A DNA stretch of 64,000 nucleotides from Panonychus citri (lineage: Eukaryota; Arthropoda; Arachnida; Trombidiformes; Tetranychidae): assembly GCF_014898815.1 (NCBI RefSeq), contig NW_026515545.1, positions 434,001 through 498,000 on the forward strand, read 5' to 3'. The position numbers were made by a program, and so were the translations under genes. Shown here in pieces: positions 12,477-23,667 of the stretch. Each line of letters starts with the position of its first letter. The first letter of the stretch is position 1. The notes beneath the pieces are model-generated. The model was not told the DNA's origin. It saw nothing but the letters and a program-made list of their open reading frames with translations, and made no database searches.

Positions 12477-12979
12477 TTAATCATCATCATCAGAATCAAT
12501 GGCAGCTCTTCTTCTGTCGAATTGTACTTTGGTTTCTTTCTTGAATCTTTCGCTAACTTTTTCCAGGATATTTCTAAATTCATCTTCGGACAATTTACTT
12601 CTAATTGCTCCCATTCTCGCATTGTTGATCAAAATATCTTCCACCATTGTCCCTTTTTCGGGTTTCGCCGTTTTTATCGTATTCAGACGAGCTCGAGCTT
12701 CTTGAGATAATATTTGAGTCAACATTGAATTTCGAAATTCATCTTCCTTCTCCTTCCTCTCCTCCTTCTTAGCAGCATCAGCAGCAGCAGCAGCAGAATT
12801 ATCACCTAAAGGACTCTAAAGAAAACAAAAGAAAATCAAATTAACTTTCAAATTAGAAAAATGAACCAAATGAAAAGAGAGAAAGAAAAAAAACAAAATC
12901 AAACCTTTGAACTTTCAGAATGTTGCTGTTGAAGTTGCTCAAGTCTTCGAGCTCGAATCATAGCAAGTTCATCGTCCAT
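12477..12979 (-). CDS. PDCD5: Programmed cell death protein 5, copy 1
   Basis: Two exons, 12905-12979 and 12477-12815, about 137 aa. It begins MDDELAMIRARRLEQLQQQH and contains the DNA-binding helical core (QILSQEARARLNTIKTAKPEK, VEDILINNARMGAI) of the PDCD5/TFAR19 family, ending in an acidic DSDDDD tail. PDCD5 is a small nuclear/cytosolic protein linked to apoptosis, TIP60 and prefoldin/TRiC. An alanine run at the start of exon 2 is longer than in the second copy at 55946-56434. The stop lies about 200 bp from the calpain stop (tail-to-tail). Intron position and phase are the same as in copy 2, which argues against retrotransposition. Confidence 0.93.
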
Positions 12980-14051
12980 TCTCAATAACCAACCAATTAA
13001 ACCAAAGAAATTACAACTAATCAACAATTAAAATGAATGACCAAAAACACGAGACAAAAACAGAATGAAAAATGAATCAAAATAAGAACCAAATCAACGC
13101 CTGTTGTCTATTTCAAGAAGAACAACAAAAAAAAGTCTATTCTCAGAGCAAAGATTTTCTATTTTCACCGCAAATTCTTTTGAAAACTTTCTCTTTCTTT
13201 TTCTCTTTCTTTTCGTTTTCTAATTGTAAACAAGATGCATTTCATCATTCGAAACGTCAAGTTACTCTAACCAATCAGAATGAAGAGATTTTTCTAGATC
13301 ATTTTTACTAATCACAAGTGTAAAGCCCAATCTTAAATTAAGAAAAACAGTTAACACCAAATATTGAACGTTTCTATTTTGTTAATCATCATTGTTAAAT
13401 TGTCTTTTTATCTTTTCTCAATTAATCACTTGCATCGTTTTCTTTTTCTCTATTAACTAATTAACCTGTTCTGTGTTTGGAGGCTTAAAGAATAATAAAA
13501 AAAAAGAAGATACTTTTACTCATCTCAAGTAAGTGGCTTCTTTTTTTTTCTAAATTCATTTTTCTTTTTCTCTCTGTTACTTTTTTCTAGCCTTCGGGTT
13601 TTCAATAGAACGATTTTTTTTATTCTTTTCTCTCTCATTTAGATTTGATTGAGATAATTTTCTTCTTTCTTTCAAGTGTCTCTTTCACTGTCTATCTTTT
13701 TTTTTTGTTGATTTTCATTCTACAATTTTCCTTTGTATACTTATATTATTCTCTGTCTATCTCCTCTTTCTTTTGATTTTTTTTCTCTTCCACCTCTGTC
13801 TTTTTTTTAATTCTCTCTTCGGCTTCTTCTTGTCTCTTTTTTCTTTTCTCTCTGTTAGCCATTTTATCTGCTGATTTTTCTTCTCTATGTTTTGATTTTT
13901 CTCATTTATCTTTGTTTTATAATCTTCATTTCGTTTCTTTTTTTTTCCATCTCTACTCTTTGGTTTTTCCCCTCTTCTCTGGAATTCATCATCATAATCA
14001 TCATCCACCATTGTTTCACTAGTGATATTGAATGAGTTAAATAAGTTCACT
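12980..14051. other. Divergent intergenic region with pyrimidine tracts
   Basis: Lies between PDCD5 copy 1 (minus) and the bZIP gene (plus) and must hold both promoters and the 5' UTR of the bZIP gene. From about 13530 to 13990 the plus strand is almost entirely C/T runs (TCTTTTTCTCTCT). The minus-strand open frame at 13757-14113 is merely its Lys/Arg-rich mirror. No further gene is seen. Confidence 0.5.
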
Positions 14052-16022
14052 ATGGATCGTCCAATGGTGACTATTTCACCTGGTTCATCTAATGCCAACA
14101 ACATAATCAACAATCACATCATTAACAATAATATGTGTCTCTCAGTTGACTCGCTTTATAACAACAATCTTAACAACAACAACAACAACTTCACAAATTT
14201 CAACAACAATATTGCTCTTGTCTATAATAACCCTCAACAAGTTAATGGTTACAATGGTAATAACAACAATAATAATATGGATGATAGCTTCATGTTTGAC
14301 GATAAACTGATTGATTTTGACCAAGATTTAGACACTTTAAGCTTGTCTCTTTGGCAATCAGAAGGATTTAATGGTACAAATTGTGATGAATCGATGAAAA
14401 TCGAAGACATCTTTCAAAATGATATTGGTTCATTCTCTGGAGGGCCAACATTAGCTGAGCTTAATTTGGTCGATGATAAGCTTGATTCAACAGATCTAGA
14501 TGAATATTTGGCTAATCCAACACCAATGGTTCCAGTACGAGATATTATCCAAATCGGTGATGACAAAAGTCTTGTACCTCCAAATGAAACAAAAAAATTG
14601 AATACTCTGAATGGTCTCCCTGTGTTTAATAATACATTTATTCCTAATGGGACAAATGTCCAACTGACACCTGATGAGGTTGATCAGATTATTTCGTTGG
14701 CTAATCCATCTATAAATCCTCAAGAATCCTACAATCCTGTATGTCCAAACACCCAATCAATACCTTCTTACTCATCATCACGTCAATCATGGGAACCCAA
14801 GACAATCCTAAACTCAGCGGAATTCAATATTCAACCTCAACCTGCAAATCAACTGTCCTCTCAAATTGATATAAAGCCATTTGTAGATCATAAATTATTT
14901 TTTCCAACAACCAGCTCGAAAAACAATTCATCCTGTGGTAGAAACATCAGCAACAATGGTAACTGTCATTTGGAAACCATCTCAGAAAGTCCCACCATGA
15001 CAATTAAACAGGAACCTGTTTCACCGAGTACGGATCTGAATAATTTAGTGATTAACCATGATAAAGAAAATTGTGATGTTAGCATGGAAAATGTCAAGGA
15101 TGATCAACTTGTCACCCAAACTGTTTATCGTCCTGAACCAAGTCCAGAATATGTTAAACCAAGACTCAGACGGCGAAACAACTCAAATAGTACCGAATGT
15201 AGCTTTTCGTCTCATGATGAAGGATTTGCCAGTCAACCTGAAGATAATTCAGATAATGATCAAGAAAATGATGATTCAGATGATGAATCTTTTTACAAAG
15301 ATTATAATGCAAAAGATTTACTTGGTGCCACAACTTCAGATGATGTAGAAAACAAATGGGCACTCGACATGGGAAGATCTCGTAAAACTGGTCAACAAAG
15401 ATACTTTTGGCAATATAATGTTCAATCAAAGGGACCCAAAGGAACCCGAATAATTCCTGTACAAGAAAAAAGTAACGATCCTCATGTTTTAGCCGAGGCT
15501 AAAGATCCCGTTTTCGCTTCTGAATGTCCCATGGAGGGTGTTAAACATGCGGGTAAAGCTCGTCGAGGTGATGGTAATGATCTAACTCCCAATCCAAAGA
15601 AACTTCTCATGATTGGCCTGGAATTGAAAAAATTGAGCAAAGTGATTAATGATTTAACTCCAGTTGCTCAAGTTCCCGTCAACTCGCGTAATAAATCACG
15701 AAAGGAGAAAAATAAACTCGCCTCTCGAGCTTGTCGTTTAAAGAAAAAAGCTCAACACGAAGCGAATAAGATCAAACTGTTTGGACTTCAACAAGAACAC
15801 AAAAAGATGATGAACGCACTTATTGATATTCAACATTTAGCCAATGTGGTTCTGGACGGGAAACGATCTAATCGAGAGGATCGACTAACAGATTCTTATG
15901 AAAATATTGTGTCAACCAAAGGGCCAAAAGTAAAGGTAGCCGGTAACACGACTGAATTTGTAAATTCAATTCTGGATAATGTATCAGCAGGAATTTCAGA
16001 CGGTGGACTAGATAAACTATAA
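14052..16022 (+). CDS. REPTOR: bZIP transcription factor, REPTOR / CREBRF orthologue
   Basis: A single 656-aa exon; ATG at 14052 starts MDRPMVTISPGSSNANN. The N-terminal half is Asn-rich with acidic patches, as in transactivation domains. A conserved central block (NKWALDMGRSRKTGQQRYFW) and the bZIP (SRKEKNKLASRACRLKKKAQ, about residues 547-600) followed by VAGNTTEFVNSIL near the C-terminus are diagnostic of the CREBRF/REPTOR family. In flies, REPTOR acts below TORC1 in starvation responses; in mammals CREBRF regulates CREB3. The leucine zipper is short and irregular, as usual for the family. No intron interrupts the coding region. Downstream is about 1.9 kb of noncoding DNA. Confident family call. 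Confidence 0.92.
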   Translation: MDRPMVTISPGSSNANNIINNHIINNNMCLSVDSLYNNNLNNNNNNFTNFNNNIALVYNNPQQVNGYNGNNNNNNMDDSFMFDDKLIDFDQDLDTLSLSLWQSEGFNGTNCDESMKIEDIFQNDIGSFSGGPTLAELNLVDDKLDSTDLDEYLANPTPMVPVRDIIQIGDDKSLVPPNETKKLNTLNGLPVFNNTFIPNGTNVQLTPDEVDQIISLANPSINPQESYNPVCPNTQSIPSYSSSRQSWEPKTILNSAEFNIQPQPANQLSSQIDIKPFVDHKLFFPTTSSKNNSSCGRNISNNGNCHLETISESPTMTIKQEPVSPSTDLNNLVINHDKENCDVSMENVKDDQLVTQTVYRPEPSPEYVKPRLRRRNNSNSTECSFSSHDEGFASQPEDNSDNDQENDDSDDESFYKDYNAKDLLGATTSDDVENKWALDMGRSRKTGQQRYFWQYNVQSKGPKGTRIIPVQEKSNDPHVLAEAKDPVFASECPMEGVKHAGKARRGDGNDLTPNPKKLLMIGLELKKLSKVINDLTPVAQVPVNSRNKSRKEKNKLASRACRLKKKAQHEANKIKLFGLQQEHKKMMNALIDIQHLANVVLDGKRSNREDRLTDSYENIVSTKGPKVKVAGNTTEFVNSILDNVSAGISDGGLDKL

Positions 16023-16793
16023 AGGTCGTGTCAAAGTCTTTTTGTGAACAAGTAAACAAAGAATCATCAAAAGATAAATCAAAATAAGAAAAAAAAACCA
16101 AAAGCATTTGGATATTTAAATATATAACCTCCTTCGTCCTTTGTAAATTGTCAATGAAGAAAACGGAAAACTTTCACAACCCAAACGCCAACCCTGATCA
16201 CGATTACGCAACTGATTATGCCTGAAAAAAAATGAATTCAAATGCAACGATGGATTTTTATTGGTTCGTTTTTATTTCGTTTCATGTCTTTCCTTTTACC
16301 CGTTCCCGTGACCTTCAAGGATGAATAACAAATCTATTTGTTAATCAATGGTCGCTATTGGATCAAGATACAAACAACACAAACACACACACACCATATT
16401 AAACGTGTTCAGTGGCAATTAACAAGTAAATCAAACCCCACCTTCTTTATTTTAAGTACGAAAGCTGTAACTGTAACGCACTGTGATAACGAAAAACAAA
16501 ATGTCGACAAGTTTAAAGAAACAAAAATGGAGACAAACCCCCCAAGTCAAACTTAAATTATAACAATTAACACGAGAAAAGGGTGAAACAATTTATCTCT
16601 CTCTCTCTCTTTGACCATTCAAACGGTCATTCATTTTCAACTTATTCTCTTTATCATCCTCTTCCTTTCACAATTTCCTCATCCTTAAACTCCTATCAAC
16701 ATTTTCTTTGTTTACTCCAAATGAAAAAAAAAAACAATTGATTATATTTCTTGTCAAAATTACAACAAAACAAAAAAGCATTTCATTGATCTT

Positions 16794-16828
<35 letters not shown>

Positions 16829-17957
16829 AATCTATCTCATTCTTCATGTTAATAGTTGAATCATATTTAAATAGATGATTTATATTATATTTAATTACGA
16901 TTAATGTATATTTAGAAAATGTATCTTGAGCATCTAATTCCATGTACAGTGTATGTTTCCCACTTTCCACTCTCTCTCTCTCCTACCTCTCTCCTTATCT
17001 TCGTTAAATTACTATATTTATATTCACTTTCTATACATATATTTTAATTTCCCAAAAACAATTAACTAATCACAAGAAGAACGAAAACAAAAAACTATTC
17101 TAATTTGTATGTTTACCTCCTTTTCCTTGAAAAATTTTATCCACAATTTTTAAGTGATAACTTTTCCCTCTTTCCTGTTGATCTGAAGATATTATTTACA
17201 TATACAGTTTACCATTGGAAAAACAAAGAAATTAATTTTTACTCTCGATTCTCTTTTGATTGTTATTCCTAAATTAATAATTAACCTCATTTTTCACCTT
17301 TTCTCACTTCACACCTTTTCTTTTTCATAATATTATCTAATCATTGTAAATATTATGACAATTTAAGTTTGACTGATTGATCTTTGATTGGTCACAGTGT
17401 TACAAGTGATTTCTTTGAATGAACTACATTATATTTTGTTAAAATTGTAATCAACTAAATTACCAACTAAAAAAATGTTTAAAAAGACAATTAATCAAAA
17501 CAAAAAGAAACGAAATAAAATATTCTTCACTTGCCTAATTGACAAATTGTCCAATTTAATTGTCAATCTCGGAAAATGTTTCATTTACAATCAATGGTTT
17601 TCACTGAATTAACGTTAATGACGAGAAATTGATTGATTGTTTTTAATCATAATCTTAACTTTGGTAAGTTTATCATTGATTTAATTTGAGAAATATTAAT
17701 AACTATTTACTCGGTACAATGATGATGTGATTAACAATTAAAATGGTGATAAAATGATGGTTAAGATTATAAATAATTACAATTGGAAAAGGTAACAATC
17801 AACAATCAACAATTATATGGAGTTATTGGCTTTTTCATAGGTAAATTCAAGCCCTTTTGATGATTAGATGAAGTAATTAAAAGTTTGGATGAAGATGATT
17901 AGATGATGATGAGTTTAATTGTGTGTTTAGGCCAAAGTGATTTGAAAGATATTGAGA
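16023..17957. other. 3' UTR / intergenic region
   Basis: Likely 3' UTR of the bZIP gene followed by intergenic DNA. A (CT)n microsatellite lies at about 16801-16826. Short open frames here encode only simple-repeat residues. No RNA gene recognised. Confidence 0.55.
16801..16826. repeat. (TC)n microsatellite
   Basis: An uninterrupted run of thirteen TC units in the noncoding region downstream of the bZIP gene. Confidence 0.9.
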
Positions 17958-18434
17958 TTAACGGTATTGATCAAGAATTAATTTCTCAGTTTCCATGTTG
18001 TAATTTGATTGAGAAGGTGAGGCCAAAAATATTCCAATTTGATCGATTTTCTCGAAACATGTCTCCAGGGCGATTCTGGTGGAATTGGACTGATTAGTTG
18101 ATTGAATATTGGGATTAATTACAAACGGAATACCATCAATGGGGGAGTAATTAGATGACAATTGCCTCTCAAGAGTAGATGCAGTTGTTGGCCTTGGTAA
18201 ATAAGGTGAATCCTAATGAGAGAGGAAAAGATTATCGATTAAATTGTGATCGAATTGTGTTGAGAAATTAGTTAATCAACTCACCAATTGATTGTTACCA
18301 CTGATTGATGGATAAATTGGTTTATTACTTGAGTCTTTATTGGAACCATCATCAAGGCCTTCGGTTTTAGATGAACCTGAACTTTGGCCTGATCGACGAC
18401 TACGACCAAACACCGAACCAAACAAATCTAACAT
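17958..18434 (-). CDS. Small UMA-domain (UBAP1-MVB12-associated) protein, UMAD1-like
   Basis: Two exons, 18285-18434 and 17958-18212, joined by a consensus intron (GTGAGT...TTAG, phase 0), giving 134 aa. The start is MLDLFGSVFGRSRRSGQSSG, then a Ser/Asn-rich linker, then IDGIPFVINPNIQ. That segment matches the UMA-domain signature (D/E-V/I-P-F-x-hydrophobic-x-P) found in UBAP1, MVB12 and UMAD1, subunits or relatives of the ESCRT-I complex. The total length and domain position fit UMAD1 (about 137 aa). A helical segment (ALETCFEKIDQIGIFL) follows. The assignment rests on a short motif and needs a profile search; the gene structure itself is well supported. Confidence 0.6.
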
Positions 18435-19760
18435 GATACAAATCAACTAATCAACAATAAAATGAAAGAATTGTGAAAACTAAACAACAATTAAAAAGGT
18501 AAAATTTTTAGACAATAAAAACAATTAAGGCAATCAAAACAATCACAATCATCAGTTGTGTTAACTAATAATAAACAAAAACTCAACTAATCAATTAAGC
18601 GGCACTTTTAAACCTAATTGAAACAATTAGTAAATTGTTGGCCACAATTAGTCTACAAGGTAAAAGATGTTTAAACAATTAAGTTAATTGTTTAACCCGA
18701 TTGATCTAAAAGGAAACATTTCTTTCTTAAATATTGATTTCATTACTTTTTGGTTTAATTTATTTTCTCAATCAAGTTACACTTTCAATCTGATTCTCAA
18801 AATTAACCAGCCTAATTAACGGAATAACTAATTGTTGATAATGAAATTAATTCGGTAAATATAATAACAATAATCAGAAATATCCTGTTAAAATCGGAAT
18901 GAAAGTTATTCCTTTAATTTTTCCTGATTTAGTGTAATAATTAAGGTGAATTAAAAATAATTAAATGAACAAAGTTCAAGGTAAAATGAATCAGTATACA
19001 AGGAAGGAAAAAGTGATAAAATAACAGTTAATTGTAAATAGTTAACTATACTAACAATGAGAAGAAAAATACAATTACAATTTAGAGACAATGACAGAGT
19101 AAGAAAATCCCCAACAATTTAAATGCAAAGTAGTAATTACAATTTAGGTGGAAAAGTAACAATTAACAAAGAAACAAAATTAAAACTCTCAACAACGATT
19201 TCGAAGTTAGAAAGTTACATTTACGATTGAATTTTGATTGGAGTTTAAATTTTGTGACGAAATCGATCAATTTACCAACTAGATTACTTTTATTTGTGAG
19301 GACAATTAACTCTCAGGTCTATTTAGCTACGAATTGAACGTTAATTGTTGTTAATTAATTTAGAGGAAAAGATTACACAAAAAAAAGATGATCTTTTCTT
19401 ACCTGTAGGATTATAACTTATCAGGTTAAACTGGTTTCTTTTAATAGGAAAAGTATATATGAAAATAGTTAACATTTTACCTTTTTAATTTACCTTAAGA
19501 TTGTTGTTAGTTAGTTAATTTAGTGGCAAAAGTTTCCTCTTAATTTAACTTTTCTATTGAAACATTTTCTTCCCAAACAATCAAATCATTAAAGTCTCTC
19601 CAACGGATCACATCAAAAAAGTCAAACTGACCATTGGTATAAGTGAACTGACCAAAGCAACTAAGTGTTTACGATTAACATTGTGATCTTGTTTGTTTTG
19701 TTCTTGTGATAATTTACAATTTATTAATTGTTTAATTTAGTGTTTTATTATTATTGAACA
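18435..19760. other. Divergent intergenic region
   Basis: AT-rich DNA between the UMA-domain gene (minus) and the ELO-like gene (plus), full of ACAATTAA/TTAATTGT words. No open frame worth supporting. Confidence 0.5.
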
Positions 19761-20552
19761 ATGGAAGTGATTACCAATAAGATTGAGAATCTTTTCTCAG
19801 GAGGTTATCATGAACCTCGAGTATCTGATTACTTTTTAATCAATCATCCAAAATGGCACATTGCTACTTTCTTGTCAATCTATTTGTTAATTGCTGCTAA
19901 ATTAGGTTCGATTTTAGGTTCAACGGGAAAGTCATACAATTTACGACCTTGGATGTTGGTCTTAAATGGACTTAACTTTGGTGTTTACGGTATTGCGATA
20001 CCAATTATCGGATGGTTGACAAATTTTGGTGTCACTTGTTGGGCTTGTACCGAGCCCAAAGACGGTGCTTTCATTGAGGAAACTTTATTACGTCTTAGTT
20101 ACACTTACCTGTGGATGAAAATGGCCGATATGATGTCCACTCTTGTCATGATTTTAAGAGCTAAACCAGGCCAAAAGCCGATCCTTCATGCCCTGAGAAA
20201 CTCTTGTCTCATTTTAGTTGTTTACTTTGGCCTTCGCATGTACGCTAGAGGCTCATTCCTATTTCTACCCTTTACCGATGCCATTTTATCGGTCATCAGA
20301 TCAGCTTATTATGTTCTAGCCTCACCTGGAGCCGCTTTCCGACATCACCTTTGGTTCAAAAATTATATCCACTATGTTGCCCTGCTCTTTGCTGCTCTCA
20401 ACGGTGCTCACATGGCCTCACAATTAGTTAATTCTTGTGCAGGTCCACCCGGTATGATGATTCTCATCCTTGCTCATAGTGCTGGTGAAGCTTACGTAGC
20501 CATTACTGAGCTTTCAAGAAAAACCAAACAGGTTGATAATCATCATGATTAA
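19761..20552 (+). CDS. ELO-family (very-long-chain fatty-acid elongase-like) membrane protein without the histidine box
   Basis: An intronless 263-aa frame, size and topology as in ELOVL proteins: several hydrophobic segments, the N-terminal YDPRV-like start (YHEPRVSDYFLINHP), LRPWMLVLNGLNFGVYG, and a K-x-A-D segment (KMADMMSTLVMIL) where elongases have KxxDTxFFxLRKK. The catalytic histidine box HxxHH of the condensing enzyme is replaced by HALRN (residues 143-147), and the later NxxxHxxMYxYY motif is replaced by DAILSVIRSAYYVL. The lysine-rich ER signal is weak (SRKTKQ near the end). It is therefore probably a non-catalytic ELO paralogue; a sensory, structural or regulatory membrane role is possible but unknown. 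No stop or frameshift disrupts it, so it looks maintained. AATAAA lies at 20824-20829. Confidence 0.75.
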   Translation: MEVITNKIENLFSGGYHEPRVSDYFLINHPKWHIATFLSIYLLIAAKLGSILGSTGKSYNLRPWMLVLNGLNFGVYGIAIPIIGWLTNFGVTCWACTEPKDGAFIEETLLRLSYTYLWMKMADMMSTLVMILRAKPGQKPILHALRNSCLILVVYFGLRMYARGSFLFLPFTDAILSVIRSAYYVLASPGAAFRHHLWFKNYIHYVALLFAALNGAHMASQLVNSCAGPPGMMILILAHSAGEAYVAITELSRKTKQVDNHHD

Positions 20553-21236
20553 TTTCAGAACAAAAAAACCCATGTAAATTTAGTCTTCTAATTACCTTCA
20601 AACTAATTACTTTTTCTTAATTTCTTTCTTCTCCATTAATTGTTTCATTCCATTAACTTTTTCATTATTGTACATGATTTCATCTGACACTCGCTTAACT
20701 ATCATTGTTTTCATAATTTAAATTTTAACAACGTTGCTGTCATCATTTTGATAACTAAATCGATTTATAGATTTACAATTTAATATTGGAAATCTATTTT
20801 CATTTCATTTCGTCTAAATTGCCAATAAATGACAATTTTTTTTTCGTTATAATTCAATTGCTTTGATCTATTTTCTATTATCATATTGATCTAATTGAGT
20901 TGTTGAATTATTTTCTTGAGACTCTATTTTAATACGGTTTGCAAAATGATCATTGATTTGGACGTTACAATTAATTGCTTGAAATTAGTTTCATTGGATT
21001 TTGTTGATTGTGGAATGATCAGTATACTCTCTCAAATGAAGAGTTAATTAACAATCACAGTTACAGAGATTCATAAATAAATTTCAGACAGTTTAAAATC
21101 AATTAGTTTGTTGCAAAAAGCAAAAATAAAGGGAAAAAGTAAAGTTAATCATTAAATTGATTCAATTGATTCAAATTTCTGTCTCTCTCTTTTGAGTCAA
21201 TGGGGTTTCAATCAGTTCCTTAATTGTTGACCATCC
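20553..21236. other. Convergent 3' regions
   Basis: Noncoding DNA between the ELO-like gene and the calcyphosin-like gene, which converge. Contains the polyadenylation signal of the former; nothing else seen. Confidence 0.5.
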
Positions 21237-22101
21237 TCAAAGATGCCAGGCTTGTCTCATCATCAGATCAAAATACATGTCCTCATCAACGGAAGCGCTG
21301 ATGCCGGAATAGTAATCAATGAATTCCTCCTTGGTTACCTGATATAGTCAATAGAAAAAGTGAGAAAATCAATCAGAATCGAGAAATCAGTTAATTGTTA
21401 ATGGAAACACATACATTTCCATCAATGGTTCCATTCTCTTCGAATTTAACAAGGAAAGTGTTTAAAAGTTCATCTTCGCTTTTAGATCCGTTCTGATATT
21501 CGGGATGACTCTTGATGTTATATTTCGATTTAAGATCTTCAATGGTCACTTTTCCGTCCCCGGTGACATCAAGTTTGGCGAATACTTTGTCTATGACTGT
21601 CAATCGATTTTGATTGACAGGAGGCTAAGTTTAAATGGAAAAGAAAATAGCAGAATATTTTAAAAGCCATTATATCTTTATATTAATTTCTTCAACTTAC
21701 CCTGATTGATCTTAGGAATTCAGTATAATCAACTGTTCCTGAACCATCTCGATCAAATTTCATGAATAGCTCTTGAATCTCTTCGTTAGTGAAATCAACA
21801 CCACACTCGTGAATACCTTGAGTAAATTCATCCACAGTTAATGATCCACTTCCATCGTTATCCATACGACGAAAGATTCTAACAAAAAAAAAGAGAGAGA
21901 AAAAATTCGTTAGATTTTTAATCGTCACCAACTAATTACTAAGTCTCACCTTCCAATTCCTAAAATTCCAGCCGCGCCTCGTTTTAAGGCCGAAAATCGT
22001 AACTTTTCAATGGGGTCGGTTGTTTTTTCCAACATTCGTCCAGCCTTTTCGGCCATAAGCATTTCATTTCGAGACTGTCCAGACATTGGTCGATGAGCCA
22101 T
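21237..22101 (-). CDS. CAPSL: Calcyphosin-like EF-hand calcium-binding protein
   Basis: Four exons: 21950-22101, 21701-21878, 21415-21624 and 21237-21338, all phase-consistent, 213 aa (human CAPSL 208 aa). The N-terminal LRFSALKRGAAGILGIGRIF is characteristic of calcyphosines. EF-hand loops seen: DNDGSGSLTVDEF, DRDGSGTVDYTEF and DVTGDGKVTIEDL. A fourth, non-canonical loop (EENGTIDGNVTKEEF) is split across the last intron. The protein ends YFDLMMRQAWHL, the conserved family tail. Calcyphosin-like proteins are cytosolic Ca2+ sensors, often enriched in ciliated cells. The exon sequence shows no damage. Confidence 0.92.
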
Positions 22102-22403
22102 TTTTGTTCAGCTATTGAAACGAAACAAAATAAAGAACGAATAAATCACAAAGACAAAATAATCAATTTTATTAATTCTAAAACTTCTTCTACGACTGAG
22201 TAAATCAGTCTGACTGTTAACAGAGCTGCTCTGTCAGAGCATCTTTCCATATCCGGATTGTTACCAGGACGACACTAAATCTCCCTTGTGAGAGCTTCTA
22301 CCGCTAATTACAAAAAAAGTTTTTTAAAAGTTAACAATTTTTTGATCTGAAAATTAAAATTCGTTAGGAAATGAAAGTTATAATTTTGTTTTTCCTGAGT
22401 AAT

Positions 22404-22935
22404 TTGTTTTAAACGAATCGAAAGTTAGTTCGACGAAAATCAAAATCTCAGAGATTCTTTGAGTGCTCATCAATTCCTCTTCGCGATTTTATGAGTCATC
22501 TTTAATCAACATAATCTTAACTCTAACATGTGATAAATCAATTTTTTTATGGAGAGGATTTAATCGGATTATCTTATTATTTGATTGATTCGGTGTGAAA
22601 ATCAATAAATTTAAATCACAACGAGATTATTATACAGTGAAATCAAAACTAATCCGGTTACTATTGAAATTTGAACGTTTTAATTGAAACAATTTAAGTT
22701 GATTCTTTGTTTACAATTAAGGGAAACCTTAATGTAAACAATGAAGACAATGAAAAAGTTTTTACTCTCAAACAATTAGATTAAATTTCTGTGTGTAGGA
22801 TTAATGAATTATCATTGAATGCAATGATTTATTTTACTCAACAATCAAAGTTAATCATCATCATTAACATTGACACATGAATGAGTAGGTAATTGTTTAT
22901 CTTTGAAACGATGATTACGCAATTTAAATTTGGGT
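22404..22935 (+). repeat. Segmental duplication block a, copy 1
   Basis: This about 530-bp block (starting AAACGAATCGAAAGTTAGTTC) recurs at about 27128-27635 with only scattered substitutions and one small indel. It is noncoding and lies directly upstream of block b (22927-23552), which carries the WDR47 5' exon. At 27.6 kb blocks a and b are separated by about 765 bp, including one arm of an inverted repeat. Confidence 0.9.
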
Positions 22936-23552
22936 TTTCTTCTTAGTGTTGTGTTTATGTAATACGAGTGGAAACAGTTTCTGGTTTTTTCGGGTTAACT
23001 GTTTCTCTTATTTCTCTCTGTCTTTCTCTCTTGCTTTTTATCTTCGTCTTCTTCTATCATATGTTCAAGTTCTGAGCCTCTAGGGTGATGCCATCTTCTT
23101 ATAATATCGGCAATTTTATCCTACGAGAAGAAGATGTCATTCGTATGGTGTTGGAGTTTTTAAATAATCGCGATCTCAGTATAAGCCAATTGAGTTTAGA
23201 AAGAGAGACCGGTGTTCATAATGGTCTTTTCTCGGACGATCTTCTCTTCTTGAGACAATTAATTATCGATGGTCAGTGGGATGATTGTCTACAATTTATC
23301 GAACCTCTCGAAATACTACCTGATTTCAATGTAAAAGGCGTTAAATATTGTCTCCATAAACACCAATATTTAGAGTTATTGTGTATCAGGTGAGTAAAAA
23401 ATTGATTCGATTTACAATTCATCCATCAACAATCATATAATCTAATTCTTAGTTAGACTAATATTTGATTAAATTATCGAAAAATAAAACATGAAATGTT
23501 ACCAAGCAAATGTAAAACAACAAATCAATGATTTAAAATGATCATTCAAAAT
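22927..23552 (+). repeat. Segmental duplication block b, copy 1 (WDR47 exon 1 with flanks)
   Basis: About 626 bp nearly identical to 28400-29022: promoter-proximal DNA, the coding exon, the splice donor and about 160 bp of intron. Differences are a 3-bp and a 1-bp indel upstream of the exon, a few substitutions, and one synonymous change (GAC/GAT) inside the exon. Similarity ends abruptly after ATCATTCAAAA in both copies. Confidence 0.92.
23085..23389 (+). CDS. Second copy of the WDR47 LisH/CTLH first exon (orphan or alternative first exon)
   Basis: Encodes the same 101 residues plus two bases as the WDR47 first exon at 28556: MMPSSYNIGNFILREEDVIR, LisH-type helix, GLFSDDLLFLRQLIIDGQWD. The only coding difference is synonymous. 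The reading frame, ATG context and GTGAGT donor are intact, so it could splice over about 5.8 kb to the acceptor before 29211 as an alternative first exon. Equally it may be a recent nonfunctional partial duplicate. The zinc-finger gene and both small unknown genes lie between the two copies. Confidence 0.55.
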
Positions 23553-23667
23553 CTTTTTCCTTTAATATTATTGGATTTTTTATATTATTATTGTACAATA
23601 ACATTGTCTTAGTATTTTTAAACTCATCATGTGTTTGATGGGCTTTTTTTGATTGAATTGGTTCAAT

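Noticed and set aside
13757..14113. 118-codon minus-strand Lys/Arg-rich frame
   Set aside because: Mirror of a C/T-rich tract upstream of the bZIP gene and overlapping its start.
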